DNA from: Branchiostoma floridae
Lineage: Eukaryota; Chordata; Leptocardii; Amphioxiformes; Branchiostomatidae
DNA: 64,000 nucleotides
Direction of reading: 5' to 3'
NCBI RefSeq assembly: GCF_000003815.2
Contig: NC_049993.1
Span: 12,969,602 to 13,033,601 of the forward strand
Below, piece after piece: positions 11,401 to 24,200 of the stretch (position 1 is its first letter; every line of letters starts with the position of its first letter). The translations under genes and the position numbers were made by a program. The notes beneath the pieces were generated by a model. The model saw nothing but the letters and a program-made list of their open reading frames with translations, was not told where the DNA came from and made no database searches.

Positions 11401-12990
11401 TCTACTGGACAAACGTACCTTGTTTGAAAAGCTGAGACAGGAAGGTGTTATTGAGGCAGAAGATGTATGTGAGGCAGAAGAGTTCGAGGAGATGCTGAAG
11501 TTCTACGACGAAATCGGAGAGATTAAATCAATGGATGATGTTGTAGTCTTGAATCTGAAAGCTTTGGTTCAGCTTGTTGTAACGCTTGTGGAGCTTGATT
11601 GTGATGATCATGAGCTTGGAATCGTTCATGTCAGTTCTTTGCGTAGAGTATGGAAATCTTTGACTGTAGAAAATTTCCTTTCCATCATTGCGTTGTTCGA
11701 GAGATATGACATTCTCTGTCCGATCTCACAAGAGCAGTATCTCGTGCCCTTGCTCATTGAGACAGTAACTAAGAAAGGCAAGCAAGAGGCCGAGGAGACA
11801 GACCATGGTGTTTCAGCATTCTGGGACCCAGCAGATTCAGACACGGTGTTCTACTTCAAGTTCTACAGGTTCTACCCCGAAGCCATTTTCCTCCGTCTGC
11901 TTGCCCGATGTCTGTCAATATCACAGAAAACTCACGACCTTGGTCGTGGTGCTGACCGAGATGTCTACAGGAACATGGGCAGATTCTACCAGGGACATGA
12001 TTTCTACTACAAAGTGGAGCTTGTGTGTCAATCTGTCGATCAGAACATGATCCGGGTAACTCTCAAGTGCGCTCCAGGCAGAGGTCCTCATTCTCTACTT
12101 TCCAGACTTCACAAGGACTTACAGCAGATCCGAGATAGGGACTTCCCTTACCTGAACTACACAGTGGGGCTTCCATGCTCAGTGTGCCATTCACTTAACA
12201 ACGAGGGAGAGAGGGACCGGCCTACTTCACATATCCTGAGGATAGCAGGACATGGCGAAGAGCTCCCACTACCTGGAGAGAAAGTGACTCTGATGTGCCG
12301 AGGAAAAGCCTTTGAGGTGGATTTTGGAAAAGGAGTGAGTACCTGGTATCTTGTTTGTCCTTTGTTAGAATCAAAGAATACGTTAGGTTGATTTTTTGCA
12401 AACACAAATTGCAATTCAAAATTTAAGAGAAAAGTCACAAAAAGACCATTTATATATTTCAAAATCTGAATGAGGTAAAATAACCTGCAACGCACCTTCT
12501 CCTTCCCATAGCAACCGACACTGGATGCTGCCCAGCCGACGAAGACTGGAGAAAGTAGCAATACCTCTGAACAGAAAAGTAAATATGTTGCCATTTTCAA
12601 TCTCAATTTTTGTTAGTTTTCTACCACTACGTTAAAACTATCTAGAGCGTTGTCAGAATAGAAAGCAAGTTCCCTTTTCTCCAAACAGGTGTTAGTGCTC
12701 TGTTGGACCCCAGCACCATCCAGCACCTGTCCATCCTCCTGGACCCTCCCGCACCCATCTTTGGGAACAACTGGAGGGCGCTGGCTGACGAACTGGGGCT
12801 GTGCTTCCAGGACATCTGCTACATCGAGACCAAGCCCAACCCGACAGAGATGGCACTAGAAATGTATCGTAAGAATACACCAACAGCTAACACAGAACAA
12901 GTCCACAGGGCTTTGTTAGACATAGACAGGCCGGATGCCGCTGAACTGTTTCAACCTACTAGTGTCGAATCACAAGGAACAACTCAATGA
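8441..12990 (+). CDS. TRD2: transmembrane Roc-COR-Death protein, array copy 2
   Basis: Exons 8441-8502, 9532-12334, 12512-12578 and 12689-12990 join in frame to 1077 aa. Exon 2 is exactly as long as in TRD1 (2803 nt). All donors are GT, including intron 3, unlike TRD1, TRD3 and TRD4. Domain order matches TRD1: P-loop GDARAGKT, multi-pass hydrophobic block, DYAGD switch II (Phe to Tyr), GTHSK, COR-like region, CSVC zinc-type pair, Death domain. The C-terminus (ending ESQGTTQ) differs from TRD1 and TRD3 and resembles TRD4. The head is of the TRD1/TRD4 type, while introns 2-3 and exon 3 are of the TRD5 type, so this copy is mosaic. The reading frame is intact and the gene is probably functional. 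Confidence 0.85.
9241..9292. repeat. G-rich minisatellite in TRD2 intron 1
   Basis: The stretch has repeated GGGGTTGGGTGG-type units. The homologous place in TRD1 intron 1 (about 2781-2808) has a shorter GGGGTGGAGGTG tract, and TRD4 lacks it. It could form G-quadruplex structures, but a length polymorphism is the simplest reading. Confidence 0.6.
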
Positions 12991-13575
12991 ACAGATCAAA
13001 TTGAAAATCAAAAGATAGTTGGTTACCTGGTCTGTACATCCAATTGCTCTTATTTCCTATGTACATTCTGTAATACTAATGATTATAAGTACTATAATTT
13101 CGTCCTTCAGGATAAGGAAGAGCTAACTGTACTACATTAAAGTACTCGAGTGTTGTTGAGATGATTTTTTAAAACAAATGGTTTGCACTGGCTTAGCTAC
13201 GCGCTACGAAGTCAAGCTTACTATGTAATGTTGGCAAAATACGGAATGTAACTGAACATTCTGTGTGGAAAAAATATACGTACTTACGAGGAGTGAAGTT
13301 CCTACCGCTCAACTAATACGTGGAGAAGTACTAGTGTTGACACCATACATGCCCTTACATTTATGCTATATACATAGGCACCTGTAAGCAAATCATTTAT
13401 GTACTCGATCTGTATTCGTATTCATGTAAATAGTACATAACTGGTATATTAAACGGAACGCTCTGTATATATATTAAATGAAACATGGAAAAAAGGAGCT
13501 CCTTTATAGTTTGCATTATAAAAGTGTTATGACATCTCATTGCATTATCATATTTAAAGGTATATATGCTATTAT

Positions 13576-13705
13576 CCCGGAGAGGAAAAAGGCGCCGCCA
13601 GGGGACTAAAAGCCTGTTGAGTCAGCATGGCAGTTGTTGTTGTGCTGCCCCTACGGCTGATTAATCAGCCTAAGGCTAATTAAAAAGCTATGGGACTGAC
13701 CTGAC
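13576..13705. mobile_element. 130-bp insertion with 8-bp target duplication
   Basis: GCTATTAT at 13568-13575 and 13706-13713 flanks 130 bp that is missing from the homologous spacer after TRD4 (near 27418-27436, one site only). The insert is GC-richer than its surroundings and has no ORF. The size and target duplication suggest a SINE or other short non-autonomous element. The family is not recognised. Confidence 0.65.
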
Positions 13706-14090
13706 GCTATTATGCCGTAAAGAATGGTAACATTGTTTATTCACGCGTTTGATACATATTGGTATACACACGCTTTTATACTGACACTTCTTGTTATAGT
13801 GTAGGGACCAACAATCATTTGCGAATATATAATCATGATATTTACAAGAGGAAGTGTTCTTCGTAGCATAAAGACGCTGAAAAATAAAATTGTCCTCCTC
13901 ATATAGGGAATTTTAGTTATCAGGTCCGGGCATCATTTTAGTTATATAACGTTAGAGAATTCAGTAAGTACAAATAAGATACCCCCCCCCCTTATTGCTG
14001 AGGTAGATCGGTCTGTTGTAGTATCAGTAAATACAGTCAGCGCAGCACCCCTACATTCCCCTGTAGTAGTTTAGTTATATTTGCATAATA

Positions 14091-14612
14091 GTATACAAAG
14101 AAAGACAAAGATAAACTTGAAAGGGTACAGAACCAAGCTGCCAGATTCTGTACAAACAACTACAACAGCGATGCTAGTGTTACCAAAATGAAAACAGAGT
14201 TGCAGTGGATGTCACTTGAAGATAGAAGGAAAATGTCCAGACTTTCCATGATGTACAAAATGACCAATAAACTGGTGGACGTACCAACTGATAAGTATCT
14301 TATACCAGCTCAAAAAAGAACAAGAAACAGTCATGCCTTCAAGTACCAGAGTTACCAACCTAGGATTGATGTGTTCAAAAATTCGTACTTTCCCAGAACT
14401 ATCGTAGAGTGGAATTTGTTATCACCAAGTACAGTAGGGGCATCTTCTCTGGGTAGTTTTAAAGAACGCTTGCAGATAGATGTGCAAAAGTTAGGTGTAA
14501 TGAGTCGTTCGGTGTAATATAACCAGCTGCTGCCGCGCCGCGTGCCTGCGAAGCTGGTCTGTTACGTCGAAGGGCGGTTATACGTACCGGCTATATAGAT
14601 ACAGATACAGAT
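14091..14612 (+). mobile_element. 5'-truncated non-LTR retrotransposon fragment
   Basis: An open frame from 14101 to 14517 encodes a peptide with the features of the C-terminal end of CR1/Jockey-like reverse transcriptases: DKLERVQNQAARF, LQWMSLEDRRK, MMYKMTNKLVD, and FFPRT-like YFPRTIVEWN. A short 3' UTR ends in ATAGATACAGATACAGAT, the simple-repeat tail usual for such elements. The paralogous spacer after TRD4 lacks it (TTTGCATAAT joins directly to the GTACCAG region near 27815), so the element inserted after the duplication. It lacks the catalytic domain and is dead. Confidence 0.75.
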
Positions 14613-14740
14613 GCCTCGGCGTACCAGCCGACAAAGTAACATTAAACCCTACAGCTGGCTCCACCTCTTTGCGAACCGCGCCTGCAGTTAAAAAAAAGCC
14701 GTTAGGGGGTCCAAACTCACAGCACTTACTCTCTGCCCCA

Positions 14741-14960
14741 AGGGCTATATCGACCACTCAGAAATCACGACCACAGCGTGTCCAGAACACGAGATATCAA
14801 AAATGGAGGTTTCGCTGCAGTACCTTAGCAAGCCACTAGGGGGCCCATTATCGAAGTTGACCTTCGTTGTTCCGACCCCTACCCACGTACGAAATATCAT
14901 CAGGATCCATTCAAGGATACTCGAGTTATGCTGTTCACACAGACACAGACGTACAGGCTC
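14741..14960. repeat. Dispersed repeat fragment
   Basis: The stretch is similar to the 3' part of the elements at 22440-22680 and 30800-31000. Shared features are CTGCAGTACC, CTAGGGGGCCCA, then a stretch ending near ACACAGACACA. The right terminal motif (TTTCATGGAGG) is missing, so this is an older, truncated copy. Confidence 0.55.
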
Positions 14961-15099
14961 AAAACATAACCTTCCGCCATTTTGGAGAAGGTAATCAAGG
15001 TCACAACTCAGTCCAAAACAGGTCGTCACGCTAAAGAACAAAGCAAACAGTACGACGCCCCTAAAAGTGCCAGTCGACGCTTGTTCCATTCCGGACAAG

Positions 15100-18000
15100 A
15101 TGGCCATGGTTGCAGCCCAAGGAAGAACTGGAAAGACGCATGAGACTCTGGTCAAAGAAGACAAGTGAGTTTGCTATCATTGGGCGTTGCGCCACTAAAA
15201 TACAATCTAGCTGCGGCTGGTAAACTGATTGAATCAAGCCTCGTTCAAGTGACATGTCTTCCAGAGCCGACGACAGGTTCACACAGTATCGATATTTATG
15301 TTACGAGGGGTGTTTAAACAATTGGTGGAGCCAAAATATCCCAGCATTATTTTGTAGTTGTATTGGTATTTTGGATTTGATGTACGTTGCTTTTCTCAAT
15401 GAAACAGTTACATGCACCGCTATACCGAACGTCAGTTCCACCTTTGAGTTAGGCATTCTTGTTTTAATGCTACTAGCTAGCTAACATTGACCCGTCATTG
15501 GCAAGATCATAAAAATCCTAATGCGTTAACAAATTTTAATTTTTGGGGGGGGGGGGGGGGGCAAATACGGATCCAAATTTGATGAAGAATTTCAACCATC
15601 ACGAAAAATGTTTGAGGAAGTTTGTGCTCTCTTGGTTAGCAGTAGTTCCTCATGATTGCGTCTCATGCGGACTAGTGTTTGCGCAACGTCACACATGTGA
15701 TCGCACTTGCCAATATCAGGTGTCTCCCTAGTTTTGTAGGTTAGAACTGTGTGTTGGTACTTACATTTGTAACTGATCTTACCACCAGCCGCACACCTTT
15801 TGTCGTTAGTACGTTATTCTGGTTACATCTGGACATATATTTACTAATCTATACAGTAACTATACCCTTCACTGTACCACTTAAATGTCCATAATTTTCT
15901 TTCTCCATGCAGTTCAGCCGAGAAACGGCCACTCGTAGCCAGTCAAGCTTGGCAGACCGTCAATAGTGAACTGAATCTGAACTTCCTGCTGCCACACAGC
16001 CTGGCCAGTACCTCTGCTGCCAGGGACGCGTTTCAACAAGACGCCACCGGAGGCAGCTTACCAGCCCGACACAGCACCGTTTCGTTCCTCGGAGATGCCA
16101 GAGCTGGTAAGACAAGTCTGGAAAAACACCTGCTCGATAAGTCGTTTGATCCCGCTGAAGAACCGACGAAAGGGCTTGAGTTTGATTTAGTACAAACAGA
16201 TGTCACGGAGGTCAATGAAGGCTGGCAAACAGTACACGAAGAGCCCTACAGTAGATATAATACCGGCCGCGCCCAGTATGTAGCCCAAGAAATTTTAAAA
16301 CAGGCTGAGTCCGTTGTCAATCGCCCACTATTTCCACGACCAGCCGTGACTGCGTTGTTGAACTACGCGCTAACTATTGCGGTGATTGTCATTGTTCCCG
16401 GGTCAGTCGGTTTTCAACTGGGATTCGGTGTTGTGTTTTTGCTTGTAGCGGGGATTGTGAAAATGTTCGGCCAAAGAAACAATGATGGAATTTACATAAG
16501 TATATTATTCGTCATCGGCGATTGTTATGTAAGAAGAAATGGCTTCCTCAATATCTTCCTCTTATTCGGGAATAACCAGTCAGTGGGGTATCCACATCTT
16601 CAGTACTTTCTGTTTGCCATTGCCGCAGTGGTACTTTCGTTTCTCCTTGTAATGCTGTGGCCGATGGGAGTAAAACCTGGCATAGCCCTGGCCTTCTGCC
16701 TCATGTGCTCGCCTTCACAACTACATCTGGACGAAGTACCTTCACAGCTTCACTTGATTGTAGATGGGCCGACAAATATTTTCGCTGCCGCTGATCTTTT
16801 GAGTGTCATCTCATGTAGTAGATGCTTTACTTCGGCATTACTTGCGCTGGTACCAGCAGTTTGGGGGATCGCGAATGTTGCGATCGACGCCAGTGAACAT
16901 ATAAACTACATACTCAGTTTCGTTGGTGGGTTTGTAATTGGTGCAACTGATACCGCGTGTTATCATATCATTCCGAAACTGTGCAATTCCTATCGAGATG
17001 TGCTTCAATTACAAATCTTCATGGGTCCAATAGGTTTTGTCTACGGCCTTGTCATGGGCTGGTTCTTTGGCTGGCGGATGGTTCAGCCATCCACATGGCA
17101 AGATGCTTATTATATGGTGCCAAATATGGTAGCCTTGCTTATTCTTGTACAAGTAGAAAGGCAAAGGGCGTATTTGGCATATCAAGAAATGGGAAGCTAT
17201 CCTTCATTTCTAATCAGTAGGAGCATCCAAACCATGAAACAAGTGAATGATTTGCCTCTTAAATCTACCCTGATTGACTTTGCAGGAGATACTGTCTATC
17301 ACTGTACACATCATCTTTTTCTATCAAATTTCACAATTCACCTGATTGTCTTCAACATGGAAAGATTAGACCAGGAGCCAGACTATATAAGACGTATTTG
17401 CTACTGGGTCCAGTCGGTAATTGTTCACGTGCAAAACCCCAATCCTCACATTTTCATTGTTGGAACACACAAGAACAGTTTGACTAAAGATAGGAGTAAT
17501 TTCTTATCGCAAAAGGTAAGCAAGACATTGCTTAGCAATGAGACATTTACTCAGTTCATTGTGGGAAAACCAGGTAGCCAAAATGATGTTGTGTTCTGCG
17601 TGGAAAACTCCATACCCCTTCGTAAGGATGCGCAGGCCCGTCTCCTTCGTAAAACCGTTATGGATGTGGCCCATTCGTCCTTCCAATCCAAGAAACACGT
17701 CCCTATCAAGTGGCTCAAAGTCAGTGACTTAATCAGCAAGTACAAATCTAGTTCTACAGACACGTGTCTCCTGGACAAACGTACCTTGTTTGAAAAGATG
17801 AGGCAGGAAGGTGTTGTTGAGGATGAAGAGTTGGGAGAAGAGTTTGAAGAGATGCTGACGTTTTATGACGAAATCGGAGAGATCAAGGTCATGGATGATG
17901 TTGTAGTCTTGAACCTGAAAGCCTTGGTTCAGCTTGTTGTAAAGCTTGTGGAGATTGATTGTGACGATCATGAGCTCGGAATAGTTCACGTCAGTTCTTT

Positions 18001-19363
18001 GCGCAGAGTATGGACATTTTTGACAGCGGAGAATTTCCTGTCCACCATTGCACTCCTCGAGAAATATGACATCTTCTGTCCGATCTCACAAGAGCAGTTT
18101 CTCGTGCCCTTGCTTCTCGAAACAATTGACTTGACTATGGCAAAGAAAGACAAACAAGACACCAAGGTGACTAATCATGGTGCCTCGGCATTTTGGGACC
18201 CAACAGATTCGGACACGATTCTCTACTTCAAGTTTTACAAGTTCTACCCCGAAGCCATTTTCCTCCGTCTGCTTGCCCGATGTCTGTCAATATCACAGAA
18301 GACTCACGACCTTGGCCGTGGTGCTGACCGAGATGTCTACAGAAACATGGGCAGATTCTACCAGGGACATGATTTCTACTACAAAGTGGAGCTCGTGTGT
18401 CAGTCTGTGGAACAGAACATGATCCAGGTCACTGTCAAGTGTGCTCCAGACAGAGGTCCTCATTTTCTACTGTCCAGACTTCACAAGGACTTGCAGCAGA
18501 TCCGAGACAGGGACTTCCCTTACCTGAACTACACGGTGGGCCTTCCATGCCCAGCGTGTAGTTCATTTAACAACCGTAAAGGAGAGCACGAGTTTGCTCC
18601 CCCACACATCCTGGGGATAGCAGGACATGACGAAGAGCTCCCACAACCCGGAGAGAAAGCAACTCTGCTGTGCCGAGGTAAAGCCTTTGAGGTGGACCTG
18701 GGAAAACAAGTGAGTACCTAGTGCAGTCCTCCGTATTTTAGCTAGGTTGCCCATGTTGTTGTGAAATGTCGATGCATGTAAATCATTGCTGCAGGACCTA
18801 CCGGCGGAGAATGTCTTGTTATTTGTTACCAACTCCTATTTCCAACTCCTTTGTGCTATAAAGAATAACTTACCAAGCAACCCTTTATTTCAACAGCAAC
18901 CGTCTTTGGACGTTGCCCAACCGGTGAAGATTAAAGAAGGCAGCAAAACATCTGCACAAGAAGGCAAGTTGGTATTTTGTACTTCAGCGTTTTTGTGCTA
19001 TCATCAAACAACCCATATAGTGCATTGCAAGAAACGACATATAAACTCAACATAAAGATATTGTCGTCCTTGTAAACAGGTGTTAGAGCTCTGTTGGACC
19101 CCAGTACCACCCAGCACCTGTCCATCCTCCTGGACCCTCCCGCACCCATCTTTGGGAACAACTGGAGGGCGCTGGCTGACGAACTGGGGCTGTGCTTCCA
19201 GGACATCTGTTACATCGAGACCAAGCCCAGCCCAACAGAGATGGTGCTAGAAATGTACCGTAAGAATACACCAACAGCTAACACAGATCAAATCCACAGG
19301 GCTTTGTTAGACATAGACAGACCAGATGCTGCTGAACTGTTCCGGCCTACTTGTGCCACTTAA
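15100..19363 (+). CDS. TRD3: transmembrane Roc-COR-Death protein, hybrid copy 3
   Basis: Exons 15100-15164, 15913-18709, 18897-18963 and 19080-19363 join in frame to 1070 aa. Exon 2 is open throughout, although no in-frame ATG is present near its start, so the exon-1 ATG is needed. P-loop GDARAGKT, hydrophobic block, DFAGD, GTHKN (no Asp), COR-like region, CPAC pair and Death domain are present. Exon 1 and most of exon 2 are closest to TRD5 (same MA-rich first exon and the same VINRPLFPRPAVT-type stretch). Intron 2, exon 3 with its GC donor (18964), exon 4 and the 3' flank match TRD1. This is the structure expected of a fusion made by unequal crossing-over between a TRD5-like and a TRD1-like gene. 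The frame is intact. Confidence 0.85.
15545..15561. repeat. 17-base G homopolymer in TRD3 intron 1
   Basis: A run of 17 G replaces the three G of the homologous intron of TRD5 (about 29822). It could be a real mononucleotide expansion or sequencing noise. Confidence 0.8.
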
Positions 19364-21283
19364 ATCACAGGAAGTAATGGAGTGAATAGATTGTTAATCA
19401 GAAGATCGTAACGTAGCTGTGTTAGATGGTTTCTTTATCCACATTTTATAATGAATAAATCCTATCAGCTTGAACAATATTTAAGGGATGAATTGTTACT
19501 GTAGATACAGGGGAGTAGAACTCATATTTCAAGATCGTTAAATGCCCCTAATCACGATTTAGTTATAGGCACTTGTTGGAAAAGAATTTCTTTATGCTTT
19601 ATCCATGTAAATAAAAGTAATTGAACATTATCCTTTTGTCTCTACAAAGATAAAACATATAGCAAAAACATTGTAGTCTGTAGTACTTTGTCACTACGGA
19701 ATTCTGTTCTAAGTGTTCTGTCAAACATTTAATTCCAATACAATCTTTGAATATATAAGTTATGCTATCCAGTAAAGTGGTGATATTGTGCAGTGAAGAA
19801 TTCAGTGTGCGTGTCAGTGAGTGTGTGTATGTTCATATAATACTTTTAAAGATGCAGGAAAATATTGCTGGCCCCCTCATTTACGTAAGTTATGGTGGAG
19901 ATCTATATTAGCATTAGATACATAAACATCAAAGTGGCAACATTAGATCATCTGTCTATATGAGAAGATCTATTGATCTTCCCTTGATGATTGGGGGACA
20001 TGTTAGTTCCTATTGCATTGCTTTTTAGTAATAGAAATTATTGCATACAACCGGATACTCGCCTCCCCTTCCTTATCGTTGAGAATGAGAAGGATCGCTA
20101 CAACCTTGTCACGACTTTGAAGAAAAAGCAAACAGTTCCACACCCCCTGGAATGTAGAAACATCCTGTTGACGTTTGTTCCTTTGTTTCCTGTAAACAAT
20201 ATATTCACCTTCTTTGACGCGTTATGCAAATGATATTCAAAAATTATGGAACGACCGTGGCCTCTGAGTGGTTTAGTACGAGCACATATAATTATATGTG
20301 TTGTTGAGACGAGTTTCAAATCCGACTGATAAGAGTGAAGAGCTATGATGGATCTGTGCACAGATTGTCACGCTGATAGATACCAAGCACAACCCAACAG
20401 AGCTGGTTGTGGCAATGTTTCGTCGGAATACGCCAAAGGCTAACACTGACAAACTCCACGTGGGCTTTGTCAGCAACGCAATGAACTGTAAATGATTGTG
20501 AACGAAATGATCGTTGTGTAGCTGTCAGTAAAATGGTCCCTATATCCACATTTTGTAATGGATAAATCTTATTAGCTAAAAAGACATTAGAGTAAATTGT
20601 TACTGTGCATACAGAGAAGTAAAGTTGCGGCTCAACTAATCTTGGATGAGTATTAAGATAATACGTAAAGTCCCTTTGCGATTGCGCTGTATGCATAAGC
20701 ACTTGTAGGCAAAGAATGTCTGAATATTATAGGCATGTAATCAATGATTAAACAACATCCTTTGAAAATGTATACACAGATCACACCTATAGCAAAACAT
20801 TGCTCCTTTATACTTTGTATTATAGGAGTTTGGGAGAGTTCTGTCAAACATCTCATTCCATTATCATTTTTGAATGACATTTCTAAGTAGGAAAATAACG
20901 TTGATCCCCTCGTTGAATACAGCACACACACACCCCGCTCCATGGGTGAGAGGGATTGTTCAGAAACATGTGTAGGTTGTGACCTTGAAGAAAGGTAAAC
21001 AATACCGCAGGATATAGAAAGTAGAACCAGCCAATGACGTTATTTGTTCCTGTCGCGACAATATGGCTACATTCTTGGACGCGGTATGCAGACGACCAAA
21101 AGGAACAGTGGTTTCCAGTCGATATCTATAATTCTATTTTGGAATTAAGACGAGGTCCTAATCCAACTGACATGAGTGATGTGATCAGTGGATCTGTGCA
21201 CATGTTGCCACGCGGATAGATACCTAATGATAACACCAGCCAGCTACTATGAGTCAGTGGGTGACACTTGACCTTTTAGTAAG
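19364..21283. other. TRD3-TRD4 spacer, near-identical to TRD1-TRD2 spacer
   Basis: The spacer matches 6520-8440 at a constant offset of 12,843 bases with only scattered single-base changes until about 21225, including poly(A) signals and the internal tandem duplication. Divergence rises around the next first exon. It holds no intact gene. Confidence 0.8.
20382..20488 (+). pseudogene. Relic of a TRD Death-domain exon, second instance
   Basis: Same relic as at 7539-7645, carried along with the duplicated spacer: second half of exon 4 followed by decayed 3' UTR, with no acceptor and no usable frame. Its presence in both spacers shows the local tail duplication is older than the sequence copying between the two spacers. 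Confidence 0.75.
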
Positions 21284-24200
21284 ATGGCTGCTACAAGGAA
21301 TTCGGCAGGTGACAAGGCTCGCAAGACCTACGAACCAACAGATAAGTGAGTAAACGACTACGTTCTTACCCTACAGGACAACGAGAGCGATCGATAAACA
21401 GTTGGTAACAAGTATGTCCTATCATTATCAATGATAACATGGGTACCAACCTAGTGACTGAACCGTGGCTTCCATACGGTAATACCACACCTTACTTTAC
21501 TAGATAGTAAGGGGAGGCGGGGTGTATACTAACAGCCCCGTAAATCAAAAAGTTGGACGACTTCTGGCTAAATCCACGCCTCGGTGTCGAAGTTGGAAAT
21601 ACCTGTACTCATCTTGTTACTTCCCTGTCTCATAAAATGAAATCAAATTCAATACTAGAGTTCGGCGACGTCATACCTCCATGAAAATTTAGAGCTTTCG
21701 TAAATTTCATGCAATTGACTAAGACATTAACATAATTCATGCATGGTGTTGTTCATCATTGACAAACGTACACATGTCACAATTATAAAATTCCCATTAT
21801 TAAGCATTAAGCGGTTTTGCAATTTTTACATAAATTATGCAAATAAGTTCCTCATTACCATATTTGGTATCTGCTTATATTCCACCTGTCATAATTAACA
21901 TGTGTTACATTTATTGAAGTCCAGTTATTGAAAACAATGGAATTATACAATTTCCTGATTAATTATGCAAATTAAGTCCTTATTTGCATAACATGTATAT
22001 CATTATGAACATCTTTGCTTAAGGTACCCGCATGCCTAATATGATGCCAATCCGTCAATCCTTTCTGCAGTTATCCTCTTTGGAATGTCTCGAAAAAAAC
22101 GCCCCTGCAGTTCCAAAATTAAATGTTAGGGGGCTGAAGCTTGCCCCACTTTGTCATGACACTGAAAGCTATCTACCACCCAAGTTTCAAGACCATATCA
22201 CGTCCAAGACAAGAGATACATAGGAAAAACTGCTATGATTGAATGTTGTCATTAATTATGCAAATTTTCTCCTATTTTGCATAATTAGTATCTTATCTTG
22301 TAAAACATTGTCTGAGGTACCTACATACCGAAAATCATGAAAATCCGTTGTTCCCTTCTTGAGTTATCCTCTTCAGAAGTTTTTGACAAAAATGCCCCTG
22401 CTATCCCAAAACTAGACGCTAGGGAGCCCAAACTTATGTCATTTCTTCCTGAGCACAAGAGCTATCTAATACTCAAAAATCGTGACCATAGCATGTTCAG
22501 AACACCAAGATAGCAAAACCGGAAGTTGCGCTGCAGTACCAAGGGGAGCTGCTAGGGGGCCCAAAATCTAATCATTTCCAGCTTTCATCACACCCTACTA
22601 ACACACCAAGTATCAAACCAATCCACCCAGCCGTTCTTGAGTTATCTTGTTTACACACACAGACACACAGGCAAACGCGGGGTAAAATATAACCTCCATG
22701 ACATTTCATGGAGGTAAATATAACCTCCATGACATTTCATGGAGGTAACAAGTGATAACTCAAATAAGGGTGTGACATGATTTAGGTTTGATCCTAATTT
22801 AAATGGATCGCTACCCTCTCCAAGAAGAGAAGGGCTCCGCTCGACGCACCATGAAACGGGTGGGAAGAGCTTGTCACGTTGGTTGGGTTGATGTGTGTAC
22901 GTGGACATCATGATTATAACTTGACAAGTCGTGAATGGATCTTTGGTTTGAGGTACTGCACTGAAACTGTCGGCCTTTGTCATGTTCTGGATATGCTATG
23001 TCATGGGTTTCGGATGGCAGCTAGTTTGGGTCTCGGGGAGAAGTGGTATGTGTTTGTGTCCTGTCAACTCCATGTGTATTTAGAGGTACCCCAGAAATGC
23101 ACACTGTTCATGACGATGTGCATGACTAAGCTTATACAATTCTGCATTCTGATCCGTACCATTGACACTGAAGACGTCCTAAGCATATAAAACAGGACCA
23201 GAGTGTGCAAGACAAGACAGACTGGAAAATAGAGAGGAGGTGATAGGCACACATAACTTTGGATTATCATGTCTTTCATCGGCCAAGCCGAAATCTTGGC
23301 AAATATCTGTCTTCACTTTCCACCGACGATATTCCATCAAATATTCTTGTTTGTATTTTTCTTTTCCACAGTTTGGTTGGAAGAAGGTCTCTTCTTGCCA
23401 GTCATACGCGGCAGACCATCAATAGTGAACTCTACCTGAGCTTCCTGCTGCCAATTCATCCAACAGCTTCCTCTGCTGCCAGGGACGTCTTTCAACAAGA
23501 TGCCCCCAAAGGTAGTCTCCCAGCCCGACACGTCACTGTTTCCTTCTTAGGAGATGCCAGAGCCGGTAAGACAAGTCTGGAAAAACACCTGCTTGATAAG
23601 TCCTTTGATTCCGTTGAAGAACCGACTAAAGGACTAGAATTTGATGTGGTACAGACAGATGTAACGGAGATCAACGAAGCTTGGCAAACAGTACCTGAAA
23701 GGCCTTACAGTACATATGACACTGGGCGAGCCCAGTATGTTGGCAAAGAAATTTTGGAAGAAGCTGTACCCCTGGCCAATCAGCTGTCCAACTTAGCACT
23801 GACCTTAGTGGTCATAACCATGCTTACGGTGCCAGTCGGTTTTCAACTGGGATTTGGTGTTGTCCTTTTATTAACGATGGGGATTTTCAAAATGTTCTGT
23901 CAGAGCTACAACGCTGCCATGTATAGTCTCATCATAACTGTCGGACACGCCTTTGTAAACTTCTTGATAAGAGATGGAGGGTTACTGAATATCTTCTCGG
24001 CATTTGGTAACGAACAGTCGACAGCGTATCCTCACCTTCAGTACGTTATGTTTGTTCTGACTATGATCCTGATCGCATTTGGTGTTTGGTGTTTAGTGTT
24101 GCCAAACCATCCGGGTGGAATGCCGTGTTTGGCCCTGGCCTTCTCCTTAATGAGCTCACCTGCTCAGCTACATTCTGACAACTTCCCTTCAACTCTAATC

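Larger units (their letters stand above)
12991..15099. other. TRD2-TRD3 spacer
   Basis: No intact gene is visible. The left part (to about 14090) is homologous to the spacer after TRD4 (26811-27800). The right part is homologous to the region before TRD5. It contains a 130-bp insertion with target duplication, a 5'-truncated retrotransposon piece and an older repeat at 14741-14960, each listed separately. Confidence 0.65.
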
